A stretch of DNA of 45,562 bases from Kofleriaceae bacterium (GTDB lineage: Bacteria; Myxococcota_A; Polyangia; Haliangiales; Haliangiaceae). This document shows positions 1 to 8,370 of this stretch, one piece after another. The stretch's first letter is position 1, and each line of letters starts with the position of its first letter. Made by a program: the position numbers and the translations under genes. The notes under the pieces were generated by a model. It had not been told where the DNA came from. It ran no database searches and saw only the letters and a program-made list of their open reading frames with translations. Where the stretch lies: NCBI GenBank assembly GCA_018057825.1, contig JAGPCY010000055.1, positions 1 through 45,562 of the forward strand, in the 5' to 3' direction.

Positions 1-198
1 TACCAGCTCATCCCGATCGACCACGCGGGCCAGCTCACCCAGGACCCGCCCGCGATGATCGCGGCGACCGGCGGCCCTGCGGCCGAGGTCCTTGGAACGG
101 GGCCGAGCATCGGCGGTGCGCGAGCGGTCGATCGCCTACCGCCGCACGCGTCCCCACCGGTCAGTGACCGCCTGTTCCGGACGCTACGGCGGCCCTGA
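1..198 (+). CDS. C-terminal end of an unidentified protein (5' cut by window edge)
   Basis: Frame 1 is open from the first base to a TGA at 196-198, giving 65 residues that begin YQLIPIDHAGQLTQDPP. The codons show the strong third-position G/C bias of the neighbouring genes at the beginning, but the last part (RLPPHASPPVSDRLFRTLRRP-like) is less convincing. No family is recognised and no motif is visible. The gene would read toward the convergent zinc-ribbon gene ending at 402. The true start lies outside the window. It could be a chance open frame in G+C-rich DNA, so confidence is modest. Confidence 0.4.
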   Translation, partial: YQLIPIDHAGQLTQDPPAMIAATGGPAAEVLGTGPSIGGARAVDRLPPHASPPVSDRLFRTLRRP

Positions 199-401
199 CC
201 AGGTCACCGACCGGGTCGCACGACGTGATCCCGACCGGTTGCGCGGCGGTCGCCGCGGTTGCCGACGGGGTCGCGAATGCTCGCCGACGGGGTGCGCCGA
301 CGACTTGCGCGCGCGGTGGCGGTCGAGGGCGCGGTCGTCGAGGCGGTGGCCTGACGCCTGCCGCAAGCGCGCGTGCCAACAAGCTACAAGATCGACCGCA
401 C

Positions 402-1124
402 TCAGCTCACGACGCCGTAGACGTTCCGGTGCTGCCGCTGCAGCTCGATGCTGTCGCGGATCTGCTCGAACAACTGGCGCGACGCCGGCAGCCCGGTGAT
501 CTCGATGTGCGGCGTCGTCACGTCGGCGGTGAAGATCTCGATGTGGGCGATGCCGAGCATGCGATCGAGGAGGTTCTGCTTGTAGCGGACGTCGCGGCAG
601 CGCCACAGCTCGAGGATGTCGATCTTCTTCGACAGCACGCCGCGCTCGGTCTCGATGTTGGTGCTGGTGACGCGGAAGCGGATCGACTTGCGGTAGAGGT
701 ACAGCCCGAAGAAGTAGAGGCCGGCGCAGCCGAGCAGCACCAGGAACACCAGGATGCGGCTGCCCGAGGCGGTGCCGAGCCAGCCGAGGATCTTGTAGAA
801 CAGGGCCGGCACGATCAGCGTCGCCAGGCCGCCGAAGAAGTAGTACGAGAAGTACGCGCGCCACGACGGCGCGCCGTCGTAGAGCGTCCGGCGGTCCCGA
901 GACTCGGGGGCGTGGCTAGGCCCCTGCGCGAAGGGCGGTGCGGCCGGCGCGGGCGCGGGCGCTGCTGCGGGCGCCGTCGGCGCGGGCGCCGAGACCGCAG
1001 GGCGCGGTGCCGCGGGAGCGGGCGCGCCGGCCGGGGCCGCGCTCATGTACGACCCGCAGAAGCGGCACTTGATGGCCTCCTCCTGGATCTCCTCGGCGCA
1101 GAACGGGCATTTCTTCATCGCCAT
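402..1124 (-). CDS. Zinc-ribbon membrane protein with bacterial PH-like domain
   Basis: A 240-residue protein. Residues 6-23 hold a double CxxC zinc ribbon (CPFCAEEIQEEAIKCRFCG). A long Ala/Pro linker follows to about residue 75. Two hydrophobic membrane segments (about 90-110 and 122-145) precede a C-terminal domain with the RFRVTSTNIETERGVLSKK pattern typical of bacterial PH (YdbT/bPH_2-like) domains. Such proteins sit in the inner membrane with the ribbon and PH part in the cytoplasm; their function is not known. The ATG at 1124 is preferred over the one at 1118 because TAGGAT stands 7 bases before it. It is transcribed alone; the next gene upstream on this strand ends at 1200. Confidence 0.8.
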   Translation of the reverse strand: MAMKKCPFCAEEIQEEAIKCRFCGSYMSAAPAGAPAPAAPRPAVSAPAPTAPAAAPAPAPAAPPFAQGPSHAPESRDRRTLYDGAPSWRAYFSYYFFGGLATLIVPALFYKILGWLGTASGSRILVFLVLLGCAGLYFFGLYLYRKSIRFRVTSTNIETERGVLSKKIDILELWRCRDVRYKQNLLDRMLGIAHIEIFTADVTTPHIEITGLPASRQLFEQIRDSIELQRQHRNVYGVVS

Positions 1125-1131
1125 CGCGTGG

Positions 1132-1137
1132 ATCCTA
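1132..1137 (-). promoter_or_regulatory. Candidate -10 (TAGGAT), leaderless start
   Basis: TAGGAT on the minus strand ends 7 bases before the ATG at 1124, so transcription would begin at or next to the start codon. No clear -35 is seen. Confidence 0.35.
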
Positions 1138-1199
1138 ACGCCAACCGGCCCCGCGATCGATCGGGCGTGCGGGTGATCGCACCGCGCCTACCCGGCCGC

Positions 1200-2462
1200 T
1201 CACATGCGGTAGCCGAGGCCGACCTGGAACTCGAGGCTGGTGAAGGCGTCGATGCCATTGTCCTTGAAGCCCTGGTGGGCCGGGCTGTACGACACGGCGA
1301 TCGGGGTCGCGACCACCGACACCTTCTTGTTCAGCATGTACTCACCGGACAGGCCGGCGCGCAGGTTGAACATCGAGATCGCGCCAGTGGCGGCCACCCC
1401 TCCCTGGGTGAAGGGGTTGCCCTCGGCCAGCCCGGTGAACAGCAGGACGCCGACGTCGACCTCGCCGCGGACGCCGATCTTGGGCGCGACCTCGTAGGTC
1501 GCGCCGCCGTGGGCGCCCAGGCGGATGAGCGACGACGTGCCGCTGGCCATCGACGAGCTCCACGGCACGGCGGTGACGCCGAAGCCGACGCCGAGATCGA
1601 GGCCGAGCTTGGGGTTCAGGGTGAGCGGATAGCCGACCGACAGGCCGCCGCCGCCGACCATCTGGGCGCCGCCGTAGTCAGGCCGGTCGGCGTAGGCGCC
1701 GCTCATCCCGAAGCGGACCGCGCCGCCGCGCACGAACAGCGCGAGGAGCTTGGGCCCGGTGGTCGGGGTGGTGCCGGGCTCGACGTCGTCGCCGCCGTCG
1801 TCGCCGCCATCGTCGATGGGGCCACCGCCGCCGCTGGTGTCGCCGACACGGTCACCACCAGCGCCGCCGTCACCGCCGGCCCCACCGTCACCGCCGGTGC
1901 CACCATCGCCGGTCCCGCCGCCGCCGGTGGTCCCGGTGCCGCCGGTGGTCCCGGTGCCACCCGTGCCGCCGGTGCCACCCGTGCCGCCGCCGCCCGTCGG
2001 CGGCGAGATGCCGTCCGGTGGACGGTTCTTGATGTCCTCGTTGTCCTTGACGCACTTGGTGAGCGCCTCGATGTGCCCGTCGACCTCCTTCTTCTGCGCC
2101 GCCGACACCGACTTGGCCACCGACAGGAAGCGCTTGTAATAGAACAGCGCCTCCTTGCAGTTGGCGAGCTGGCGATAGGCCTGCGCGATGTTGAAGAGGA
2201 AGGCGCCGTCCGGCATCTCCTCGTAGGCCTTGGTGAACAGCGCGATCGCCCGGTTGAAGCGGGCCAGATCGTAGTTCTTCCGGCCGCGGAGGAAGAACTC
2301 GCGCGCCCGATCCGACGGATCGTTGGTGGGCGGAGGCACCAGCTCCGGATCGTTGGGGGCGATGGTGTCGGCGGCCGGCTGCGCGTGAGCGAGCCGAGGC
2401 GCCACGACCCCGGCGGAGAGGGCGCCGAGCAGGAGAGCGGCGAGGCGAAGCTTCTTGATCAT
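1200..2462 (-). CDS. Secreted TPR protein with Gly/Thr-rich linker and outer-membrane-like C-terminal domain
   Basis: A 420-residue protein starting at the ATG at 2462; a TTG three codons earlier is possible. Residues 1-27 are a signal peptide (MIKKLRLAALLLGALSAG...LAHA). Residues about 45-145 form TPR-like helices (REFFLRGRKNYDLARFNRA, FNIAQAYRQLANCKEALFYY). Residues 155-230 are a Gly/Thr/Asp linker built of GGTGGTG-type repeats, which gives a low-complexity DNA stretch at about 1800-1990. The last 180 residues alternate polar and hydrophobic positions and end in aromatic LGYRM, as beta-barrel outer-membrane proteins do. It starts 28 bases after the kinase stop and is probably co-transcribed with it. 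A periplasmic or outer-membrane role linked to that kinase is inferred. Confidence 0.8.
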   Translation of the reverse strand: MIKKLRLAALLLGALSAGVVAPRLAHAQPAADTIAPNDPELVPPPTNDPSDRAREFFLRGRKNYDLARFNRAIALFTKAYEEMPDGAFLFNIAQAYRQLANCKEALFYYKRFLSVAKSVSAAQKKEVDGHIEALTKCVKDNEDIKNRPPDGISPPTGGGGTGGTGGTGGTGTTGGTGTTGGGGTGDGGTGGDGGAGGDGGAGGDRVGDTSGGGGPIDDGGDDGGDDVEPGTTPTTGPKLLALFVRGGAVRFGMSGAYADRPDYGGAQMVGGGGLSVGYPLTLNPKLGLDLGVGFGVTAVPWSSSMASGTSSLIRLGAHGGATYEVAPKIGVRGEVDVGVLLFTGLAEGNPFTQGGVAATGAISMFNLRAGLSGEYMLNKKVSVVATPIAVSYSPAHQGFKDNGIDAFTSLEFQVGLGYRM

Positions 2463-2490
2463 GGTCGTCAACCGTGCGCGGGGTTCGGAG

Positions 2491-4293
2491 CTACTTGGTC
2501 TTCTTCTTCGCGAACGGATCCATCATGTCGTCGCCGACCGTGGAACCGCCGCTATCCGACGAGCCCGAGCCTGAACCCGAGCCCGGCCGTCGCGACTTCT
2601 TGGTGAGGGCGACCTCGATGTCGACCGAGCCGTTGGGCCGGACCGTGCGGGTCTCGACCTTGTAGCCCGGCAGCGAGATCTCGATCTGGGCGTCGGCCTC
2701 GGACTTGTCGACCTCGAACGTGATCGGCGCCTTGCCACGCGGCGTGGTCTCGGTCCCGAAGGTGACGAAGGCGCCCGGCGGCACCGACTTCACCGACACC
2801 GAGACCTTGGCGGCGACGGCGCTGCCCGGGCCAGGATCGGCGCTGCCCGAACCGGCGCTGCCCGAACCGGCGCTGCCCGAGCCGGCCGCCGTGCCCGGCC
2901 CCGGATCAGCGCTGCCCGAACCCGACCCGCCCGTGCCCGGCCCAGGATCGCTCGAACCCGACCCGGCGCTGCCCGAAACCGGCGTGGCCGTCCCGGGGCC
3001 TGGATCGCTCGAGCCCGACCCGGCGCTGCCCGAACCCGGCGTGGTCGTCCCGGGGCCCGGATCGCTCGACCCGGTGCCAGCCGCGACCGAGGTCCCGGGC
3101 CCAGGATCGCCGCCCTCGTCCTTCTTGCCGCCGCCGCCCATGAGGACGACCGCGGCGACCGCGGCCCCCGCGAGGGCGACGCCGATGCCGATGAACAGGC
3201 CGATCGGCTTCTTGCCGCCGCCGGTGGCCGCCGGCCCGGCCGCGCCGCCGAGGGTGGTCGGGGTGGTCTGGGTGCCCGGCACCGGCGTGAGCGCGCTGGT
3301 GATCGGCGACGGGGTCAGGCGCGACACCGGCGGCACCGGATCGTTGGTCGGCACCAGCGGGGTCGCCAGGAAGCCGGCGATGCCGCCGTGGGCCTCGACG
3401 TAGCCGACCGGATCGACCATGGCCTTGGCCATCTCGTCCATGGTCGGGAAGCGCTGCTCCGGGCGCTTCTCGAGGGCCTTCAGGATGACCTGCTCGATGT
3501 GCGGCGGGATGATGCCGCGGATCGTCGACGGCGGCGGCGGCGGCTGGGTCAGGTGCTGGACCAGGACCTCGCCGTAGCCCTCGCCGAAGAACGGCACCCG
3601 CCCGGTGATCATCTCGTAGAGGACGATGCCGAGGGCGTAGATGTCGGCGCGGTGATCGACGTTGCCGCGACCCTCGCACTGCTCGGGCGACATGTACGCC
3701 GGCGTGCCCATCACCAGGCCGGTGCGGGTCCGGCGCGACCCCGGCTGGTCGCCGGTCAGCTTGGCGATGCCGAAGTCGAGGAGCTTGACGAAGTCGCGCT
3801 CGCGGCCGCGCTGGATCAGGATGATGTTGTCGGGCTTGAGATCGCGGTGGACGATGTTGGCCTTGTGCGAGGCCGACAGGGCGTCCGCGACCTGGAGCGC
3901 GATGCCGAGCGCGCGCTCGGGGGCCAGCGGGGCCTCGCGCTGGAGGAGCTGCGTGAGCGTGAGCCCCGGCAGGAACTCCATGATGAAGTAGACCAGGCCC
4001 TCGCCGCCGGGCCCGAGCTGCAGGGCGCCGTAGTCGACGATGTCGACGATGTTCGGGTGCCCGATGTCGTTGACCGCCTTGGCCTCGTTGAAGAACCGGG
4101 TCACGACGTCGGTGTTCGACGCGAACTCGGCGTGCAGGACCTTGAGCGCGACCTTCTTGCCGATGTGGGGGTGTTCGGCGAGATAGACCGAGCCCATGCC
4201 ACCCTCGCCGAGCTTCTGGCGCACTTGGTAGTTGCCGATGGTCAGCCCGAGGATCGGGTCGACGGCCTGTCCGCCAGGGTGATTCGGATCCAT
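2491..4293 (-). CDS. Transmembrane Ser/Thr protein kinase with C-terminal PEGA-like domain
   Basis: A 600-residue Hanks-type kinase. Visible kinase elements are the Gly loop GEGGMGSVY (29-37), ATP lysine K51 in VALKVL, the catalytic loop HRDLKPDN (D151, N156), DFG (173-175) and SPE (202-204), so it should be active. One membrane helix lies at about 363-385. After it comes a Gly/Ser/Pro/Asp linker made of near-identical [11 protein letters not shown] blocks (DNA about 2820-3115), and a PEGA-like beta domain (about 505-575, [15 protein letters not shown]) probably faces the periplasm. The ATG at 4293 is chosen over an upstream in-frame ATG at 4323 because GGGAGG stands 5 bases before it. The TPR/outer-membrane gene follows directly downstream. 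Myxococcota carry many such kinases. Confidence 0.93.
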   Translation of the reverse strand: MDPNHPGGQAVDPILGLTIGNYQVRQKLGEGGMGSVYLAEHPHIGKKVALKVLHAEFASNTDVVTRFFNEAKAVNDIGHPNIVDIVDYGALQLGPGGEGLVYFIMEFLPGLTLTQLLQREAPLAPERALGIALQVADALSASHKANIVHRDLKPDNIILIQRGRERDFVKLLDFGIAKLTGDQPGSRRTRTGLVMGTPAYMSPEQCEGRGNVDHRADIYALGIVLYEMITGRVPFFGEGYGEVLVQHLTQPPPPPSTIRGIIPPHIEQVILKALEKRPEQRFPTMDEMAKAMVDPVGYVEAHGGIAGFLATPLVPTNDPVPPVSRLTPSPITSALTPVPGTQTTPTTLGGAAGPAATGGGKKPIGLFIGIGVALAGAAVAAVVLMGGGGKKDEGGDPGPGTSVAAGTGSSDPGPGTTTPGSGSAGSGSSDPGPGTATPVSGSAGSGSSDPGPGTGGSGSGSADPGPGTAAGSGSAGSGSAGSGSADPGPGSAVAAKVSVSVKSVPPGAFVTFGTETTPRGKAPITFEVDKSEADAQIEISLPGYKVETRTVRPNGSVDIEVALTKKSRRPGSGSGSGSSDSGGSTVGDDMMDPFAKKKTK

Positions 4294-4445
4294 GGAGCCT
4301 CCCGCGGTCAAAGTGTAACGCAATCTCTAGGGAAATGCCGTCGCAGGCCCGTGGCAAACTGTGGCCGCGAGAACCTTCGACCACGGTTGTGACGCGCGAC
4401 TTGGCCGTCGGCTGCTACTTTTTCGCGTCCGAGACAGGCCCATGG

Positions 4446-4451
4446 TACACC
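4446..4451 (+). promoter_or_regulatory. Candidate -10 (TACACC), leaderless start
   Basis: TACACC ends 7 bases before the ATG at 4459. The match to the -10 consensus is weak and it is listed mainly because the spacing recurs across the window. Confidence 0.25.
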
Positions 4452-4458
4452 TGGATCG

Positions 4459-5379
4459 ATGCGCGCGGCCGCGTTCGTGACATCGGTCCTGCTCTTGGCG
4501 CTGGTGGCGAGCCCGGCTCACGCCGACAAGCGCTCGGAATTGCCGGAGATCAAATCCAGGGCGGCGGTCGTGCTCGACGCCGACACCGGGGCCGAGATCT
4601 TCGCCAAGGACGCCGACGAGGTCCGGGCCATCGCCTCGACCACGAAGATCTTCGTGGCGATGGCGGTGCGCAAGCGCCAGCTCGACCTCGACGCCTGGAC
4701 GGCGATCACCCGCGAGGACGCCGAGGCCGCCCGGGGCGGCTCGCGGACCCGCCTCGACATCGGCCAGGAGTTCCGCAACCAGGATCTGCTGCGGGCGATG
4801 TTGATCTCGTCCGACAACCGGGCGCCGACCGCCCTGGGGCGCGCGGTCCGGCTGTCGCGCGACGAGCTGATCGCGGCGATGAACAAACTGGCCAAAGACC
4901 TCGGCCTCAAGCGGACCAAGTTCACCGACTCGTCGGGGCTGCGCGGCAACGTCTCGACCGCCCGCGAGATGGCCCTGGCGCTCCGGGCCGCCCACCGCGA
5001 CCCGGTGCTGTCCGAGATCATGGCCACGACCTACTACGTCGTGAAGTCGCGCTCCGGGGTGAACAAGATCGCCTACGGCTCGACCAACCAGCCGATGGTG
5101 GCCGGGACCCACCGGGTCACCGGCGGCAAGACCGGGTTCACCCGGGCGGCCGGCTACTGCTTCATCACCGGCGCCGAGTTCGGCGGCCGGCGCTACCTGC
5201 TGGCGTTCCTGGGCGCCGAGCAGAAGGCGACGCGGTTCGCCGACTTCGGGCGGGTCGCGTCGTGGCTCGAGGCCGGCGCGCCGGGCGCGGTGATCAAGCC
5301 GGCCGGCCCGTCGAAGGCGCGGCCCAAGGTGGCGGCGGCGCGGCGACGGGTGTCGGGCGCGACCAAGCCGGCGCGGTGA
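4459..5379 (+). CDS. Periplasmic D,D-peptidase-like serine hydrolase (peptidase S11 / PBP type)
   Basis: A 306-residue protein with a signal peptide (residues 1-22, ending SPAHA). The three penicillin-binding-protein motifs are present: SxxK as STTK (60-63), SxN as SDN (118-120) and KTG (224-226). Their order and spacing fit D-alanyl-D-alanine carboxypeptidases/endopeptidases of the PbpG/DacA type, which trim peptidoglycan cross-links or stem peptides in the periplasm. The long C-terminal beta domain of DacA is missing; instead the protein ends in a Lys/Arg/Ala-rich tail. It is divergent from the kinase at 4293, and the TldD-like gene begins 13 bases after its stop. Whether it is a carboxypeptidase or an endopeptidase cannot be told. 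Confidence 0.9.
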   Translation: MRAAAFVTSVLLLALVASPAHADKRSELPEIKSRAAVVLDADTGAEIFAKDADEVRAIASTTKIFVAMAVRKRQLDLDAWTAITREDAEAARGGSRTRLDIGQEFRNQDLLRAMLISSDNRAPTALGRAVRLSRDELIAAMNKLAKDLGLKRTKFTDSSGLRGNVSTAREMALALRAAHRDPVLSEIMATTYYVVKSRSGVNKIAYGSTNQPMVAGTHRVTGGKTGFTRAAGYCFITGAEFGGRRYLLAFLGAEQKATRFADFGRVASWLEAGAPGAVIKPAGPSKARPKVAAARRRVSGATKPAR

Positions 5380-5385
5380 TAGGCT
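5380..5385 (+). promoter_or_regulatory. Candidate -10 (TAGGCT), leaderless start
   Basis: TAGGCT overlaps the last base region after the upstream stop codon and ends 7 bases before the GTG at 5393. The following gene may therefore have its own transcript with almost no leader. Confidence 0.3.
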
Positions 5386-5392
5386 CGTCGCG

Positions 5393-6715
5393 GTGTGGAA
5401 CCGCCGCGACCTCCTGCGCGCCGCCGGCGTCGGCGCCGCCGCGGCGTGGCTGGGCTGCGGGCGCGGCGATCGGCTCGGCCCGGCCGCACCGGCGGTCGAT
5501 CCCGACGCCCTGCGCGCGGCCCTGCGCGACGCGGTCGCGATCGCGGCGACCCGGCTCCGCGAGCCGGTGGCCTACGCCCAGCTCCGGCGCCGGGTCCGGG
5601 CGGTCGTCGATCTGGTCGAGCGCGACGTCGGCGACGAGCTGACGACCGCGATCGTGATCGCCGGGCGAGACGCCGCCGGCCGCTGGCGCGAGCGCGCGGT
5701 CGATCGCGGCGAGCCGGCCCTCATCCGCGAGGCGGCGACCCGGCTGATCGCCGACGCGCCGGCGGGGGCCAGCGCCGCGGTCGCCCTTGGCGCCCCCGAG
5801 GATCGCCTGGCCCGGCCGGCCACCGACCCGGCCGCCCTCGAGCTCGAGGCCTGGCGCGACCGGGTCGAGTCGCTGGTGCGGCGCGCCGACGCCGGCGCCA
5901 CCAGCCGCATCATCTACCGCGCGGTCCACGTCGTGACCGACGACGAGCGGACCTGGGTCGTGACCGCAACCCGCGACCGCAGCGAGCGGCTGGTGCGCAC
6001 CCGGCTGGGCGCCACCGCGATCGCCTGGCACGGCACCGGCCCGGTGGCAGGCGCCGCCGAGGTGGTCGGCGGGTTCGGCCCCGAGCCCGAGCGCCTGACC
6101 GACGACGCCCTGGCCGCGGTCAACGCCGAGGCCCTGGCCCTGACCACCCCGGGCGGGTTCGCGCCGGTGGCCGGCGCCGAGGTCGTCTTGGCCCCGGCGA
6201 TCGTCGCCGCGCTGGTCGGCCCGGGCGGCGCCCGCACCCGCGGCCTGGTCGCGATCACCCACGCGCCCGATCTCGAGCAGGCGGGCGTCCCCGGCTACGC
6301 CAGCTACCAGCTCGACGCCCTGGGCGGCGACGGTGGCCCCCGCCGCGGCGGACGGTTCGCCCGGCTCGACGCGCGGCCGTCGAACCTGGTGGTCGCCCCC
6401 GGCGCGACCCCGGGGCTGGCCGACGACGTCGCCGACGGCTACCTGCTCGACGGCGTCGCCCACGTCGGCGCGACCGGCGATCGGGTCGCGATCCGGATCG
6501 CGCGGGCGCGCCGGCTGGCCAAGGGCCGCCGCACCGGCCACGCCTGGCGCGACGTCGAGCTGCGCGGCCGCCTCGACGACCTCCTGACCGGCGCGCGCGC
6601 GGTCGGCGCCGATCCGATCGCGATCGCCGGTGACGACGACGGCCCGCCCCAGGCGATCGTCGCGCCGTCGCTCCTGACCCGCGCCGATCTCGGCCCGGCC
6701 CGGGGGACGCGGTGA
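5393..6715 (+). CDS. TldD/PmbA-family protein, Tat-exported lipoprotein type, zinc motif absent
   Basis: A 440-residue protein from a GTG start. The N-terminus NRRDLLRAAGVGAAAAWLGC combines a twin-arginine motif with a lipobox-like LGC, so export by Tat and lipidation are likely. The body has the order of TldD/TldE proteins: N-terminal alpha/beta part, then a C-terminal part with GAEVVLAPAIVAALVG and RPSNLVVAPG, corresponding to the conserved vvl.P and NL...pG segments. TldD normally carries HExxxH after the first of these; here the place reads LVGPGGARTRGL, with no histidine pair. The stop overlaps the next start by 4 bases (GTGA), which indicates translational coupling to the TldE-like partner. 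TldD/TldE are cytoplasmic in E. coli, so export is unusual. Confidence 0.75.
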   Translation: MWNRRDLLRAAGVGAAAAWLGCGRGDRLGPAAPAVDPDALRAALRDAVAIAATRLREPVAYAQLRRRVRAVVDLVERDVGDELTTAIVIAGRDAAGRWRERAVDRGEPALIREAATRLIADAPAGASAAVALGAPEDRLARPATDPAALELEAWRDRVESLVRRADAGATSRIIYRAVHVVTDDERTWVVTATRDRSERLVRTRLGATAIAWHGTGPVAGAAEVVGGFGPEPERLTDDALAAVNAEALALTTPGGFAPVAGAEVVLAPAIVAALVGPGGARTRGLVAITHAPDLEQAGVPGYASYQLDALGGDGGPRRGGRFARLDARPSNLVVAPGATPGLADDVADGYLLDGVAHVGATGDRVAIRIARARRLAKGRRTGHAWRDVELRGRLDDLLTGARAVGADPIAIAGDDDGPPQAIVAPSLLTRADLGPARGTR

Positions 6716-7947
6716 GCGTGGCCAGCGATCGCGATCGCCTGCTGGCGGCCTTGGCCCGGCGCCGCGAGCTGACCGACTGGACGGTCCAGGTCGCGGTCAC
6801 GCGCGCGGCCTGGCGGCGGCTGACCGGCGACCAGCATAGCGAAGGCGACAGCGCCGCCGCCGAGCTCACGGCGATCGTGCACCGCGATCTGCCGGCCGGG
6901 CGCGGCACCGCGGTCGTGCGCGTCGAGCCCAGCACGCCGATCGCCGCCGCCCTCGAGGCCGCCAGCGCCCGCGCGGCCACCGCGATCGGTCCGCCGTGGC
7001 ACGCCTCGCCACCGGCCGCCCCGGCGCGGGTCGAGCTGGCCGATCCGGCGATCGATCCGACCGCGCCGAGCGGCGCGCTGGCCACGCTCGCCGGGGCCCT
7101 CGACGCTGCGCGCGGTGATCGACCGCTGTTCGCCGCCGATCTGACAGTCGCGACCACCGACCACGAGCTGCACACCCAGCGCGGCCAGCGCGCCGCGTGG
7201 CGCTCGACGGCGGCGACCGCGACCGTGACGCTCACGCCGGACGCCGCGCCGGTGACCACGCGGGCCCGCCGCCTCGACGAGCTCGACCTGACCGGCGCGC
7301 TGGCCGACCCCACCAGCGCCGCCGTCGCCCTGGCCCCTGGGACCTACCCGGTCGCCCTGACCGCGAGGGCCCTCCTGCACGGCGATCGCGGGCTCCTCGA
7401 GGCCCTGGTCGCGCAGGCCGATCCGCAGCTCGAGCGTCAAGGCCTGGCGCGCTACCGCGCCGGTCAGCCGCTCGCCGCCGGCGCCGATCTTACCGTGCAC
7501 AGCGACGGCACCCTGCCCTTCGGCTGGCACTCGGCGCCGCTCGGCCCGGCGGGCGAGCCGATCCGGCGCTTCCCGCTGGTGGTCGACGGGCTCGCGGCGG
7601 AGCTCGGGCTCGATCGCCGGGCCGCCGCGCTCGGCGGCCGGCTGCCCAACGGCGGCGTCCGCGGCCTGATCGTCGCGCCCGGCCTCGAGGGCGACCTGGT
7701 CGACGCGCAGACGCTGGTGATCGAGCGCCTGGCATGGCTCGAGGTCGATCGGCCGACCGGGTGGTTCCGGGCCGGCTTCGCGCGCGCCCATCGCGCCGGC
7801 GATCCCGCCCAGGCCGTCGGCCCCGGGGTCCTTCGCGGCGACGCGATCGCGCTCCTCGGGCGCGCCCGGCGCTCGGCCGCCGAGGTCGCGACGCCGAGCT
7901 ACCGCGGCCCGGCGCTGTGGCACCTGGGCGCGGTTGCCGTCGACTAG
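6712..7947 (+). CDS. TldE/PmbA-like partner protein
   Basis: A 411-residue protein beginning at a GTG that overlaps the stop of the previous gene. It has no signal peptide. The C-terminal half shows the TldE order: PVALTARALLHG, a strand GADLTVHSDGTLPFG, a substrate-side segment IRRFPLVVDG and the closing GLIVAPGLEG. In E. coli TldE (PmbA) lacks the zinc site and works as the partner of TldD in a protease that cleaves modified or unstructured peptides. Here neither partner shows HExxxH, so peptidase activity is doubtful. A promoter for the tRNA gene lies in its last codons. Family assignment is by order of conserved segments and not by strong identity. Confidence 0.7.
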   Translation: MSVASDRDRLLAALARRRELTDWTVQVAVTRAAWRRLTGDQHSEGDSAAAELTAIVHRDLPAGRGTAVVRVEPSTPIAAALEAASARAATAIGPPWHASPPAAPARVELADPAIDPTAPSGALATLAGALDAARGDRPLFAADLTVATTDHELHTQRGQRAAWRSTAATATVTLTPDAAPVTTRARRLDELDLTGALADPTSAAVALAPGTYPVALTARALLHGDRGLLEALVAQADPQLERQGLARYRAGQPLAAGADLTVHSDGTLPFGWHSAPLGPAGEPIRRFPLVVDGLAAELGLDRRAAALGGRLPNGGVRGLIVAPGLEGDLVDAQTLVIERLAWLEVDRPTGWFRAGFARAHRAGDPAQAVGPGVLRGDAIALLGRARRSAAEVATPSYRGPALWHLGAVAVD

Positions 7948-7962
7948 CGCGCCGTGTTACAG
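7934..7962 (+). promoter_or_regulatory. Candidate sigma70-type promoter for tRNA-Leu
   Basis: TTGCCG at 7934-7939 and TTACAG at 7957-7962 are separated by 17 bases, and the tRNA begins 11 bases after the -10. The -35 lies inside the last codons of the upstream gene. Confidence 0.5.
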
Positions 7963-7973
7963 CTCGTCGCGTT

Positions 7974-8056
7974 GCGAGGGTGGCGGAATTGGTAGACGCA
8001 CCAGTTTTAGGTACTGGCGGGCATCACCCGTAGGGGTTCGAGTCCCCTCCCTCGCA
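7974..8056 (+). tRNA. tRNA-Leu (anticodon UAG)
   Basis: The 83-base sequence folds as a class II tRNA. The acceptor stem is GCGAGGG (7974-7980) with CCCTCGC (8049-8055) and discriminator A at 8056. The anticodon stem CCAGT/ACTGG (8001-8005/8013-8017) carries the loop TTTAGGT with TAG at 8008-8010. A long variable arm (CGGGCATCACCCG) and a T arm with GGTTCGAGTCC are present. CCA is not encoded. Long variable arm and UAG anticodon together identify leucine, reading CUN codons. Confidence 0.97.
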
Positions 8057-8058
8057 CG

Positions 8059-8066
8059 TTTTTTTT
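8059..8066 (+). terminator. T8 tract after tRNA-Leu
   Basis: Eight consecutive T residues begin 2 bases after the tRNA. No separate hairpin precedes them apart from the tRNA acceptor and T arms, so termination here is plausible but not proven. The tract runs into the start of the repeat element. Confidence 0.45.
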
Positions 8067-8335
8067 CGGACCCGGGGTGGTGGGCGGTGCGTGGTGCCAT
8101 TTGCCGGACGGGTTTCCGGAACCACGGGGCGTGAACCAATCGGACCGGAGGTGGCGGCGACGCGGGGGGTAGGCGAACGCCCGGACGGGTTTCCGGAACC
8201 ACGGGGCGTGAACCAATCGGTCCGGAGGTGGAGACGGCGCGGAGCGTGGACGAACGCCCGGACGGGTTTCCGGAACCCCGCGCGTGAACCAAGCCGTCCG
8301 GAGGTGGAGACGGCGCGGGGCGTGGGCGAACGCCC
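8064..8335 (+). repeat. Gene-end repeat element with about three 77-bp tandem units
   Basis: The element opens with TTTCGGACCCGGGGTGGTGG directly after tRNA-Leu. It continues with units that begin CCGGACGGGTTTCCGGAACC at 8104, 8181 and 8258, an exact period of 77 bases. Each unit contains CGTGAACCAA, a CCGGAGGTGG block and a closing GGCGAACGCC. GGTTTCCGGAACC is almost palindromic and could form a hairpin. All frames give low-complexity Arg/Gly/Pro/Ser peptides, so it is not taken as coding. The stretch 8057-8370 holds nothing else. An inverted copy is at 9777-9928. Confidence 0.9.
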
Positions 8336-8370
8336 CTGGGGAACCCGGCGGCGCAGGAGATGGTCGGCGA

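Noticed and set aside
4401-4428. TTGGCC near TACTTT as a promoter of the D,D-peptidase-like gene
   Set aside because: The two hexamers are only 9 bases apart, too close for a sigma70 promoter.
5294-7923. Long minus-strand frames opposite the TldD/TldE-like pair
   Set aside because: They read as Gly/Asp/Arg low complexity and have no domain; the plus-strand genes carry the coherent motifs.
8064-8335. CRISPR-like array
   Set aside because: The repeats are contiguous 77-bp tandem units with no variable spacers, and no cas genes are near.
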